From an uncultured Verrucomicrobiota bacterium (GTDB lineage: Bacteria > Verrucomicrobiota > Kiritimatiellia > Kiritimatiellales > Tichowtungiaceae), in NCBI GenBank assembly GCA_903826865.1, contig CAIKGD010000016.1:1-64000 (forward strand): 64,000 nucleotides of DNA, written 5' to 3'. Numbering within the stretch: the stretch's first letter is position 1; every line of letters begins with the position of its first letter. Under the pieces are notes generated by a model that was given only the letters and a program-made list of their open reading frames with translations, was not told the DNA's origin and made no database searches. The position numbers and the translations under genes are program-made. This document shows, piece after piece, positions 41,847 through 50,886 of the stretch.

Positions 41847-42240
41847 GGAGAAAAGGGTGCCACATCAGACAACCATAAGTCAACTCATAAGACAACCGGA
41901 AAATAAAACCATGGGCAGGAAGGCTTCCAAACGCAACTACGGAACCTGCGGATTTACACGGAAAAAAAGGGAACTAACAGCAAGAGGATACAGGTCACAG
42001 ACTGTAGACTATAGACCTTGGGTTTGACTGGCGCATTTAACGGGTCGGGCGGTTGTCTGATGGTAGACTTATAGTTGTCTGATTTCTTCATGGCGCGACA
42101 ACAAGCGGTACGTATCGCCGCCGTCCCGGCGGCCTTGAAATCCGGGCAGTGAAAGAAAAACTCTCGCAAAGCCGCAAAGACGCCGAGCCGTTTCAAAGTG
42201 GAAGCGTGCTGGACTAAGGTGCGGATCCTGTCGCAACTTG

Positions 42241-42270
42241 ACTCATCGTCCGTGGACTTATCGTCCATGA
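42241..42270 (+). promoter_or_regulatory. Candidate C-box operator for the R-M controller protein
   Basis: Tandem 15-mers GACTCATCGTCCGTG / GACTTATCGTCCATG just upstream of the XRE gene; resembles published C-box form GACTnATnGTCCGTGGACT. Confidence 0.65.
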
Positions 42271-42280
42271 AGCGGGCATC

Positions 42281-42541
42281 ATGCACCGCATGAAAAAGAA
42301 TCCCGTTCTTCTCGCGCTCGGCAAAAATGTCAGCGAATTTCGCAATAAAAAAGAGCTTACGCAGGAACAACTCTCGGAGCGTTCCGGCCTTGATCCGTCC
42401 TACATCAGCGGCATTGAACGCGGCGTTCGTAACCCCAGCGTTTTAAGCCTCGTTCGTTTAGCAAGCGGGCTCGGGACAACCACATCTGAAATTTTCCGCG
42501 GTGTTGCTGTGGTTGCGGCCAAGAAGGCAGAAGCAAAGTGA
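42281..42541 (+). CDS. XRE-family HTH protein, R-M controller (C) protein
   Basis: LGKNVSEFRNKKELTQEQLSERSGLDPSYISGIERGVRNPSVLSLVRLASGL; first gene of the C-M-R operon. Confidence 0.88.
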   Translation: MHRMKKNPVLLALGKNVSEFRNKKELTQEQLSERSGLDPSYISGIERGVRNPSVLSLVRLASGLGTTTSEIFRGVAVVAAKKAEAK

Positions 42542-43743
42542 AGTACCCTCTTCCACAATCGGATATTGACGATCTTGTTCAAGAGATGTCCGTCGCCTAC
42601 GGAGCCGGGCAAGCCGCAGCATTGCTTGATATTTCTCCTTCGACTTTTCGGAGATGGGTGCGGGGCGAAAGCGCGCCACGAGAGAACGTAGTGCCGATTT
42701 TGCGGCAACTTTTAATGGATTATCGCGCAGATGAAAAAGCAGGGTTCAAATTTATTGATCTCTTTTGCGGCATAGGCGGGTTTCGATTGGCTTTTGAAAA
42801 GGCCGGAGGACAGTGCGTTTTTTCAAGTGACTGGGACAAATACTCGCGGCAAACCTACGCAGTAAACTTTGGAGAAGAGCCATATGGCGATATTCATAAA
42901 ATTGCTGTTGCCGACATTCCCGCACACGATATTTTGTGCGCGGGGTTCCCTTGCCAGCCGTTTAGCATCGCCGGGGTTTCTAAGAAAATCAGTCTTGGTC
43001 GGAAACACGGGTTTGATGATGAAAAACAAGGCAATTTGTTTTTCTCCATAGCTGAAATCATTAATTGTCACCAGCCAGCCGCGTTTGTACTGGAAAATGT
43101 GAAAAACCTCTGCCGACATGACAAGGGGCGCACCTTTCAGATCATTTATAATACACTGACAGAGGCGTTGGGCTATCAGGTTTATTGGAAGGTAATCGAT
43201 GCCAAAAAAGTCGTGCCGCAGCATCGCGAGCGCATTTTTCTCGTTGGGTTTAAGCCCGGACGCAAATTTAAGTTTCCGGAATTTCCTGCCGAAGGGCCAA
43301 AACTCGCGAGCATTCTCGAACCCAAGGTGCCAGAGAAATACACGCTTACTGATCACCTTTGGACCTATCTTCGAAACTACGCAGAGAAGCATCGGCTAGC
43401 TGGCAATGGGTTCGGCTTTGGTCTGGTTACCGGCAAAGATTCGACGCGAACGCTGAGTGCTCGCTATCACAAGGATGGCTCTGAAATTCTGGTTTCGCAG
43501 GGCGCAAAAAAGAATCCTCGCCGTCTTACGCCGCGCGAATGCGCACGCCTAATGGGATATCCTGAAACTTTCAAAATAACTGTTTCAGATACACAAGCCT
43601 ACCGGCAGTTCGGAAACTCGGTTGTGGTGCCTGTTGTCGAACGCGTCGCAAAAGCAGTTGTTGAGGCGTTGAATGTGACAGTCTCTTTACCACGGATTTC
43701 ATACATCAAGTCAGGAGCTAAAACTCAGCAAAAGGCCTCATGA
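42538..43743 (+). CDS. C5-cytosine DNA methyltransferase with extra N-terminal HTH
   Basis: FIDLFCGIGGFRLAFEKAGG, GFPCQPFSIAG, VLENVKNL, QHRERIFLVGF, RECARLMGYPE...YRQFGNSVVVPVVERV; N-terminal AAALLDISPSTFRRWVRGESAP. Confidence 0.95.
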   Translation: MKYPLPQSDIDDLVQEMSVAYGAGQAAALLDISPSTFRRWVRGESAPRENVVPILRQLLMDYRADEKAGFKFIDLFCGIGGFRLAFEKAGGQCVFSSDWDKYSRQTYAVNFGEEPYGDIHKIAVADIPAHDILCAGFPCQPFSIAGVSKKISLGRKHGFDDEKQGNLFFSIAEIINCHQPAAFVLENVKNLCRHDKGRTFQIIYNTLTEALGYQVYWKVIDAKKVVPQHRERIFLVGFKPGRKFKFPEFPAEGPKLASILEPKVPEKYTLTDHLWTYLRNYAEKHRLAGNGFGFGLVTGKDSTRTLSARYHKDGSEILVSQGAKKNPRRLTPRECARLMGYPETFKITVSDTQAYRQFGNSVVVPVVERVAKAVVEALNVTVSLPRISYIKSGAKTQQKAS

Positions 43744-45062
43744 TGAATGTACACCAACTGTTATCAGTCTATCGCGACCATAATTGTTCTGCGGTGTATG
43801 CAAAACGTTTGGCAGACAATGATAACTCAAAAAACCAGGTGTATTTTGGTTCAGATTTCCAAACATTGAATATGTTTCCAAACTTGGATATAGCGTCGGC
43901 AAGTACGGGCTCGTATGAAAAACCCATTTTTAAAGCGAAGCTAAATTTCAAGTGGATTGATCAAGATGGAGCCGTTTGGGAGGCACCTGCGGCGCAAATA
44001 ATATTCTATCCGCAATATCCGGAAGTGCGCTTCTCGGGATTTCTTAAAGGGTGTAAACATGCGCCGTCTGAACTTATGACTGTGCGCGAAGCAGGGCGGT
44101 GGCTTGTTTTTGGCATAAAAACCGATGGAGAAGTGCTGGGAATCGTTGTTGGACCCAAACACGGAATAGCCAAGGAGCTTGAGCACGAATTCACGAAGGA
44201 GGCTCTTTTTTACGATCTAACTGCGCGATTAAAGGACGGAAGCACGACGGACACCAAAAGCGCGCTGCTGAAAAAGCTGAAATGTATTTGCGAAAAGGAA
44301 TGGATAACTTCCAAACGGTTGTTGGCAGACGGAACCCTTGGTCCTTGCAACGCCCCGAACTGCGGCGGATATACGCTGGAAGCCGAACTGGGCATTACTC
44401 CCAACGGATTTTCTGAGCCAGATTATCTTGGTTGGGAAATAAAACAATACTCTGTGCCCCGCCTTGACCGGGTGGATTTCGGAAGGATTACACTTATGAC
44501 GCCCGAACCTACAGGCGGATATTACGTTGAGCACGGTGTAGTGGATTTCCTTCGGAAATACGGATATCCCGACCGCACCGTAAAAGATCGGCTGAATTTC
44601 AGTTCTCCGCATTACACGAATAAACCCAACAACAAAACTAACTTGCGATTGCTCGTTGATGGGTATGACGAAAAAAACGCAAAAATTACCGATGCATATG
44701 GCGGCATCGTCGTGATGGATAATGCCGAGCAGATTGTTGCAAGGTGGGATTTCAACGGACTGATGAAGCACTGGAACAGGAAACACGCGCTCGCGGCATA
44801 TATTCCATCGTGCATGCGAACCGATCCTATTCTGCAATACCAGTATGGGCATTTGGTGCGGCTTGGTATAGGAACGGACTTTTTACGACTCATTAAAGCC
44901 GTCTCTGCCGGGCATGTTTACTACGATCCCGGAATCAAAGTTACGGATTTACATGGCAGTCCCAAAACAAAACGGCGGAATCAGTTTCGCATTCTAACGC
45001 GAAACGTGACCGTTCTCTACAAGGCTGTTGAAACAGTAAACTTGTTTCAATGTGGCCAATGA
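43740..45062 (+). CDS. MvaI/BcnI-family type II restriction endonuclease
   Basis: Family-like GPCNAPNCGGYTLEAELGITPNGFSEPDYLGWEIKQYSVPRLDRVD...; overlaps the MTase gene by 4 nt. Confidence 0.85.
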   Translation: MMNVHQLLSVYRDHNCSAVYAKRLADNDNSKNQVYFGSDFQTLNMFPNLDIASASTGSYEKPIFKAKLNFKWIDQDGAVWEAPAAQIIFYPQYPEVRFSGFLKGCKHAPSELMTVREAGRWLVFGIKTDGEVLGIVVGPKHGIAKELEHEFTKEALFYDLTARLKDGSTTDTKSALLKKLKCICEKEWITSKRLLADGTLGPCNAPNCGGYTLEAELGITPNGFSEPDYLGWEIKQYSVPRLDRVDFGRITLMTPEPTGGYYVEHGVVDFLRKYGYPDRTVKDRLNFSSPHYTNKPNNKTNLRLLVDGYDEKNAKITDAYGGIVVMDNAEQIVARWDFNGLMKHWNRKHALAAYIPSCMRTDPILQYQYGHLVRLGIGTDFLRLIKAVSAGHVYYDPGIKVTDLHGSPKTKRRNQFRILTRNVTVLYKAVETVNLFQCGQ

Positions 45063-45068
45063 AATTTT

Positions 45069-45488
45069 CTATCTGCGTTCATCTGCGGGGAACTCCCGCT
45101 CCAGTCTGCGGAGTGCGGCGTCCGGCTTTTTGAGCTGGCAGCTCCAGACGGTGATAACTTTCCAGCCGAGTTTCCGGAGTTCGCGGGCGTGCTTCCGGTC
45201 ATTGGCGGTATTGCGCTCGAACTTCTTTTTCCAGAAGGCTTTGTTGCTTTTGGGCGTCGTGGCGTCTTTACACCCCTTATGCCGGTGCCAGAAACAGCCG
45301 TGGACAAAAATCACGGTTTTATATTTCGGCAGGACGATATCCGGTTTGCCCGGCAGGGTGCTGACGTTTTTCCGGAAGCGGTATCCGGCGCGGTGCAGCA
45401 TGGAGCGGACGAGAACTTCCGGCCTGGTGTCTCTGCCGCGTATCCGCGACATGTTCCAGCTGCGCTTTTCTGGAGTCAGGTGATCCAT
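45069..45488 (-). CDS. vsr: Very short patch repair endonuclease Vsr
   Basis: MDHLTPEKRSWNMSRIRGRDTRPEVLVRSMLHRAGYRFRKNVSTLPGKPDIVLPKYKTVIFVHGCFWHRHKGC. Confidence 0.95.
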   Translation of the reverse strand: MDHLTPEKRSWNMSRIRGRDTRPEVLVRSMLHRAGYRFRKNVSTLPGKPDIVLPKYKTVIFVHGCFWHRHKGCKDATTPKSNKAFWKKKFERNTANDRKHARELRKLGWKVITVWSCQLKKPDAALRRLEREFPADERR

Positions 45489-45539
45489 TTCCGTGGTTTA
45501 AACTCAGCGGACTTGGCGGCTTTGCGAGGGATAATTTTT

Positions 45540-45953
45540 CTATTCCGCTTTTTTCACGCGGCGGAGTTCGCCGATGTTTTTCCAGACCGTGCCGTCGGTC
45601 CACCAGCCCTCGCCGTTGTCGGCGTTGAGCACATAAACGCCGCCGGCCCGGTCAGACAGCAGCTGATAGGTTCCCCTGCGCCCGGTGTTCGCGCCGCGCG
45701 GACTGCCGAGGAAGTTCCATTCCATATTCGGAGGAGCGACCCGCCACAGGTTGCCGGTGACGGTATCGGTCCAGAAAAAGCCGGTTCCGCCGATATTTTC
45801 GCAGGCCTGAAACCGGGTTTTTTCTTCTATGGCGAACGGCTGATCAGACGCGGACGGCTGGACAATCACGGGCGGTACCGGCGTAAACGTTGTGGTTTGC
45901 GCGCCGGCGGTGAGGGCGGCGAGCAGAACGGCGGACAGCAGCAGCTTTTTCAT
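45540..45953 (-). CDS. Hypothetical secreted protein
   Basis: Signal peptide MKKLLLSAVLLAALTAGAQ; YQLLSDRAGGVYVLNADNGEGWWTDGTVWKNIGELRRV. Confidence 0.55.
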   Translation of the reverse strand: MKKLLLSAVLLAALTAGAQTTTFTPVPPVIVQPSASDQPFAIEEKTRFQACENIGGTGFFWTDTVTGNLWRVAPPNMEWNFLGSPRGANTGRRGTYQLLSDRAGGVYVLNADNGEGWWTDGTVWKNIGELRRVKKAE

Positions 45954-46123
45954 GGCAGACCTCCTGTTGACCTGGAACAGCAAGATAGTGGAACGATGAA
46001 AGCGGGAATGCAAGAAGCGGATTAGACGGAAACCGGCCGCCGTAAGCCTTGAAGTCCGGATCCGGCGGAGCATTCCTCCAATCCGGACTTGTCAATGCCG
46101 CACGTTATAACTACCGTTCCCAC

Positions 46124-46354
46124 ATGGCCTACAAAACTAAAGTCAGAAAGATCGGTAATTCGCTGGGGATCGTGCTCCCCAAAGAAGTGCTGCAGGCGAT
46201 GAAGGTCGAAGAGGGTGCAACGCTGTACATCACCGAAGCGCCGGAGCACTCGGTTCAGATGACACCGGAGCGTCCTGGTTTTGCGGAGAAAGCAAAACTG
46301 GCCGACGATCTTATGAAGCGTTATCGCAACGCCCTGCGGGAACTGGCGAAATGA
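46124..46354 (+). CDS. AbrB/MazE/SpoVT-family antitoxin
   Basis: MAYKTKVRKIGNSLGIVLPKEVLQAMKVEEGATLYI; overlaps the downstream Doc gene by 4 nt. Confidence 0.9.
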   Translation: MAYKTKVRKIGNSLGIVLPKEVLQAMKVEEGATLYITEAPEHSVQMTPERPGFAEKAKLADDLMKRYRNALRELAK

Positions 46355-46746
46355 AAGAGCCGGTTTGGATTGATGCGGCCGATGTGTATTCATTTCAACT
46401 CGAAATGCTCGCGGCATTTGGCGGACTTGCCGGTGTGCGGGACGAAGGACTTCTGCATTCCGCTTTAAGCCGCCCGCAGAATCTTTTTGCCTATGGGAAG
46501 CCGACGCTGTTTGAGCTGGCGGCGGAATATGCATTGGGCATTGTTAAGAACCATCCTTTTCTTGACGGCAACAAGCGCGCCGGCTTCATGGCGTCTGCGC
46601 TGTTTCTGGAGGCAAACGGACGGCGTTTTTCTGCACCCGAAGAAGAGGTTGTTCTGCAAACGCTGGCGCTGGCCGCCGGAGAGATTGATCAGAAAGAATA
46701 CGCGCTCTGGCTGAAAGCCTCCTGTCAGAAGAGAAAAAGGCTGTAG
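46351..46746 (+). CDS. Doc (death-on-curing) family Fic-fold toxin
   Basis: LLHSALSRPQNLFAYGKPTLFELAAEYALGIVKNHPFLDGNKRAGFMASALFLEANG. Confidence 0.92.
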   Translation: MKEPVWIDAADVYSFQLEMLAAFGGLAGVRDEGLLHSALSRPQNLFAYGKPTLFELAAEYALGIVKNHPFLDGNKRAGFMASALFLEANGRRFSAPEEEVVLQTLALAAGEIDQKEYALWLKASCQKRKRL

Positions 46747-46806
46747 GCTTTAGACCTGAGGCTGGAGGTTTCAGAGCATGTTCTGTCTGGTTAGTCGCAA
46801 TTCATA

Positions 46807-46860
46807 GGTAGGGCGCTTTCGCCGAAAGCGCCGCGGACGGCTCGGCGAGCCGTCCCTACC
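46807..46860. repeat. BIME/REP-like composite palindrome, perfect three-way junction
   Basis: GGTAG(46807-46811)/CTACC(46856-46860); arms GGCGCTTTC-GCC-GAAAGCGCC and GGACGGCTC-GGC-GAGCCGTCC, every stem perfect. Confidence 0.8.
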
Positions 46861-46958
46861 CAATCGAATAAATACCGAATTCTACACGGAACTGGTATCA
46901 GTTCATGAAAAGACGAACCGTTTTCATAGTTCATCTTTCATAATTCATCATTTCTCCC

Positions 46959-48170
46959 TCAATCTCCGTAGCCGTAGTTGTCCACCACGAAGTCGAGGTC
47001 TTTGTCGCCGCGGCCGGACAGGTTGACGAGAATGGTGCCGGACTTCATCTCTTTGGCTTTTTTCATGGCGAAGGCGACGGCGTGCGCGCTTTCGAGCGCC
47101 GGGATGATGCCTTCCGAGCGGCAGAGGGTGAAGAATCCGTTGAGGCATTCCTTGTCGTCGATGGCGGTGTATTTTATGCGGCCTTCATCTTTAAGGTGGC
47201 TGTGTTCGGGGCCGACGCCGGGATAGTCAAGTCCGCTGGCGATGGAGTAGACCGGCGAGGGCTCGCCTTTTTCGTCCTGCAGGAGGTAGCACTTGAAGCC
47301 GTGGATGATGCCGGGTTTGCCGTAGGTCGCGGTGGCGGCGTGGTCGCCGGTTTTCGGTCCGCGGCCCAGCGGTTCAACACCCCAGATTTCGCACGGGTCG
47401 TTGAGGAAGCCGGAGAAGAGGCCCATCGCGTTGCTGCCGCCGCCGACGCAGGCGGTGATGAGGTTCGGCAGTCCGCCGGTCATTTCCAGAAACTGTTCGC
47501 GCGCTTCGACGCCGACGACGTGCTGGAAGTCGCGCACCATCATCGGGAACGGATGCGGGCCGACGACAGAGCCGATGCAGTAGATGGAGTTGACCGGATC
47601 GGTCAGGTAGGCCACGAACGCGGAATCAACGGCTTCTTTCAGGGTTTTGAGTCCGGCGGAAACCGGCACAACTTTAGCGCCGAGCAGTTTCATGCGCACG
47701 ACGTTCGGATGCTCTTTGATGATGTCCACTTCACCCATGTGGATTTCGCATTCAAGGCCGAAGTAGGCGGCGGCGGTGGCGAGCGCGACGCCGTGCTGGC
47801 CCGCGCCGGTTTCGGCGATGAGCTTTTTCTTGCCCATATATTTAGCCAGCAGGCCTTCGCCCATGCAGTGGTTGATTTTGTGCGCGCCGGTGTGGTTCAG
47901 GTCTTCGCGCTTGAGGTAAATCTGCGCGCCGCCGCATTTTTCGGAAAGCCGGGCGGCGTGATAGACGGGCGTCGGGCGGCCCTGATAGTGCTTGCGGATG
48001 GAGCGCAGTTCTTCGATAAAGCGGTGCGAGCGGCTAATTTTAAGGTAAGCGTCGTTGATTTCTTTCATCGGGCCGACGAGCTGCGGCGGGATATAGGCTC
48101 CGCCGTACTGTCCGAAACGGCCTTCTGCATCGGGGGTGTTCTCCAGATAATGGCGATAATCTTTTTTCAT
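46959..48170 (-). CDS. Tryptophan synthase beta-chain paralog (copy 1)
   Basis: [62 protein letters not shown]. Confidence 0.92.
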   Translation of the reverse strand: MKKDYRHYLENTPDAEGRFGQYGGAYIPPQLVGPMKEINDAYLKISRSHRFIEELRSIRKHYQGRPTPVYHAARLSEKCGGAQIYLKREDLNHTGAHKINHCMGEGLLAKYMGKKKLIAETGAGQHGVALATAAAYFGLECEIHMGEVDIIKEHPNVVRMKLLGAKVVPVSAGLKTLKEAVDSAFVAYLTDPVNSIYCIGSVVGPHPFPMMVRDFQHVVGVEAREQFLEMTGGLPNLITACVGGGSNAMGLFSGFLNDPCEIWGVEPLGRGPKTGDHAATATYGKPGIIHGFKCYLLQDEKGEPSPVYSIASGLDYPGVGPEHSHLKDEGRIKYTAIDDKECLNGFFTLCRSEGIIPALESAHAVAFAMKKAKEMKSGTILVNLSGRGDKDLDFVVDNYGYGD

Positions 48171-48353
48171 CGGGCAGCTCCTTTAAAGGTTGTTGAGAAA
48201 ACAGGGCCGGAGCGTAGGATAAAAACCGGCGGTGGGCAAGTCTGCCCTTCTATCCTCCAAGTCCCTAAAGAAACGCTTGTGCCGCGCCCCGCGCCGCTGT
48301 TACAGTCCACACGTTGATTTCATAAACCGAACGAAACCAAGGAGTATCCGCGA

Positions 48354-49001
48354 ATGAATATTTTGCATGTGTGCGCCAACCCGAAGCCTATCGAGCAGTC
48401 TGTCTCTAAACAGCTCGCCGCACGCTTTTTCGGCAAACTGATGGAGCTTAATCCTGACGTTGAACTCAATAACGTCGACCTCTATCAGGATAAACCGCCA
48501 TACTACTCCAACGATCTCTACCGCCGCTGCTGGATGCCGGTCTTCGACGCGGCCTACGAACCGACCAAAGCCGAAGAAGCCGCAGCGAACTATGCGCAGA
48601 AACAGGCCGAAGCCTTTAAACAGGCGGACGTCCTTGTGCTCACCATGCCGATGTGGAACTTCGCCATGCCGGCCGTGATGAAGGCGTGGATGGATCAGGT
48701 GATTACTCCCGGCCTGACCTTCGAACTCAGCGCCACCGGCCCGAAACCGCTGCATAACGTTACCAGTATCGTATTGCTGGTTGCCTCCGGCGGTATCTAT
48801 AAGGAAGACGACGACCGCGACGCGCTGACCCGTCAGGTGCGTGCCGCCTTCGGATTCATCGGAATCAAAGATGTCCGGATCGCCTGGGCCGACGGCCAGA
48901 ACCCGCTTTTCTTCAGCGACAGCGAAGTCCGCCGCGAAACAGCCTTTGAAGCGGCCGAAGAACTGGCCGAGGAGCTCGCGGAGGAAAGCGCAGAAGGATA
49001 G
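48354..49001 (+). CDS. Flavodoxin-fold NAD(P)H oxidoreductase / FMN-dependent azoreductase
   Basis: MNILHVCANPKPIEQSVSKQLAARFF; VLTMPMWNFAMPAVMKAWMDQVITPGLTFELS. Confidence 0.88.
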   Translation: MNILHVCANPKPIEQSVSKQLAARFFGKLMELNPDVELNNVDLYQDKPPYYSNDLYRRCWMPVFDAAYEPTKAEEAAANYAQKQAEAFKQADVLVLTMPMWNFAMPAVMKAWMDQVITPGLTFELSATGPKPLHNVTSIVLLVASGGIYKEDDDRDALTRQVRAAFGFIGIKDVRIAWADGQNPLFFSDSEVRRETAFEAAEELAEELAEESAEG

Positions 49002-49043
49002 CGCTCCGGCCTTCCACCGCTCTATTGTTCCATGGATGTTTCT

Positions 49044-49676
49044 ATGAGCGTGTTTGTTAAAATCTGCGGAATCTGCTCCAAGAACGATCTGGAGCAGATT
49101 TGCGCTTTAGAGCCGGACGCGATCGGCTTTATTTTCTGGCCGCGGGCCAAACGCTACGTGCGCCCCGAGCAGGTCGCCAGCTGGCTGAAAAGTATTCCCG
49201 AGCAGATTAAAAAGGTCGGTGTCTTTGTGGAACCGCCGCCCGGCGAGGTCGAAGCGGTGGCTATCGCCTGCCACCTCGACATTATTCAGATCCATCTGAT
49301 TTCCAATGACTGGAAAATCGAGCGCCCGCTTTTTCAGGGGCTGGAAACCTGGATCTCGCCGCGCATGGGCGAAGGAGTCACCCGCAGTATTCTGCACGCG
49401 GTTGAGCCCGAACCTTCCGTATTGCTGGCCGATTCGTTTGATCCGGCCACGGTCGGCGGCACCGGCAAGCTCAGCAGCTGGGACCGCGCGATCGCCCTGA
49501 AAACCGAAGTCAGAATACCGGTCATGCTGGCGGGCGGCCTCACGCCCGAAAATGTGCGCGATGCGATCACCGCAGTAAAACCGTGGGGCGTAGATGTCAG
49601 CTCCGGTGTCGAAAAAGAGCCGGGCGTCAAAGAACTCCGCAAAGTAAAGCAGTTTATAGAAAGAGCAAGACAATGA
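49044..49676 (+). CDS. trpF: Phosphoribosylanthranilate isomerase
   Basis: [67 protein letters not shown]. Confidence 0.93.
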   Translation: MSVFVKICGICSKNDLEQICALEPDAIGFIFWPRAKRYVRPEQVASWLKSIPEQIKKVGVFVEPPPGEVEAVAIACHLDIIQIHLISNDWKIERPLFQGLETWISPRMGEGVTRSILHAVEPEPSVLLADSFDPATVGGTGKLSSWDRAIALKTEVRIPVMLAGGLTPENVRDAITAVKPWGVDVSSGVEKEPGVKELRKVKQFIERARQ

Positions 49677-50875
49677 AATCAGCCCGGCCCGATTCGCAGG
49701 GGCACTTCGGCCCGTACGGCGGCATCTTTGTTCCTGAAACCCTGATGGAGCCGCTCCGCGAACTGACGCGGGTTTACAAAGTTGCACAGAAAGATCCCGC
49801 TTTCAAAAAGGAACTCGATTACTACCTGCGCGAGTATGTCGGCCGTCCGTCGCCGCTCTGGTTCGCGCAGCGGATGACCGCACAGCTCGGCGGTCCGAAA
49901 ATTTATCTCAAACGCGAAGACCTCAACCACACCGGCGCGCACAAAATCAATAATGTGGTCGGACAGGCGCTGCTGGCGCGGCGGCTGGGCAAAACGCGGC
50001 TGATCGCCGAAACCGGCGCAGGCCAGCACGGCGTCGCTACCGCCACTGCTGCCGCGCTCTTCGGTATGGAGTGTACCGTTTACATGGGCAAAGTGGATAT
50101 GGAGCGGCAGGCGCTGAATGTTTTCCGCATGGAAAGCCTCGGCGCGAAAGTCGTTGCCGTTACCGCCGGACAGCAGACGCTCAAAGAGGCGATTAACGAA
50201 GCGATGCGCGACTGGGTCAGCAACCTGCGCAACACGCACTATGTTCTCGGCACCGCTTTCGGCCCGCATCCGTACCCGATGATCGTGCGCGATTTCCAGA
50301 GCGTCATCGGCAAAGAAGCGCGCAAACAGATTCTGAAAGCCGAAGGACGCCTGCCGGCCGCCGTCATCGCCTGCGTCGGCGGCGGCAGCAACGCGATCGG
50401 CATTTTCAGCGCCTTTATAAAAGATGAAGGCGTCCGTCTGATCGGCGTCGAAGCCGGCGGACTCGGCATTGTACCCGGCAAACACGCCGCGCGTTTCGCC
50501 GGCGGCAAAGTCGGCGTGCTGCAGGGCACAAAAAGTTACGTTCTGCAGGATGATGACGGACAGATTCTGCTGACGCACTCCGTCAGCGCCGGACTCGATT
50601 ACGCCTCCGTCGGCCCCGAACACGCGATGCTGCACGACACCGGCCGCGCGGAATACACCTACATAGAAGACGCCGACGCCGTGGCCGGATTCGATCAGCT
50701 CGCGCAGTGGGAAGGCATTCTGCCCGCGCTCGAAAGCTCGCATGCCATCGCATGGGTCGTAAAAAATGCCGGGCAGTTTGCCAAAAACGACATTGTCATC
50801 ATCAACGTTTCCGGCCGCGGCGACAAAGACGTTCAGCAGATCGCAGAGTGGAAAAAGGGACAGAGTACAAAATAA
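49673..50875 (+). CDS. trpB: Tryptophan synthase beta chain (copy 2)
   Basis: [77 protein letters not shown] overlap with trpF. Confidence 0.95.
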   Translation: MKSARPDSQGHFGPYGGIFVPETLMEPLRELTRVYKVAQKDPAFKKELDYYLREYVGRPSPLWFAQRMTAQLGGPKIYLKREDLNHTGAHKINNVVGQALLARRLGKTRLIAETGAGQHGVATATAAALFGMECTVYMGKVDMERQALNVFRMESLGAKVVAVTAGQQTLKEAINEAMRDWVSNLRNTHYVLGTAFGPHPYPMIVRDFQSVIGKEARKQILKAEGRLPAAVIACVGGGSNAIGIFSAFIKDEGVRLIGVEAGGLGIVPGKHAARFAGGKVGVLQGTKSYVLQDDDGQILLTHSVSAGLDYASVGPEHAMLHDTGRAEYTYIEDADAVAGFDQLAQWEGILPALESSHAIAWVVKNAGQFAKNDIVIINVSGRGDKDVQQIAEWKKGQSTK

Positions 50876-50886
50876 GAAAGGATGCC

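Noticed and set aside
47082-48317. 411-aa plus-strand ORF antisense to trpB copy 1 (and similarly 49679..50929 minus, antisense to trpB copy 2)
   Set aside because: Both are shadows of strongly supported trpB genes and simply resemble each other because the sense genes are paralogs
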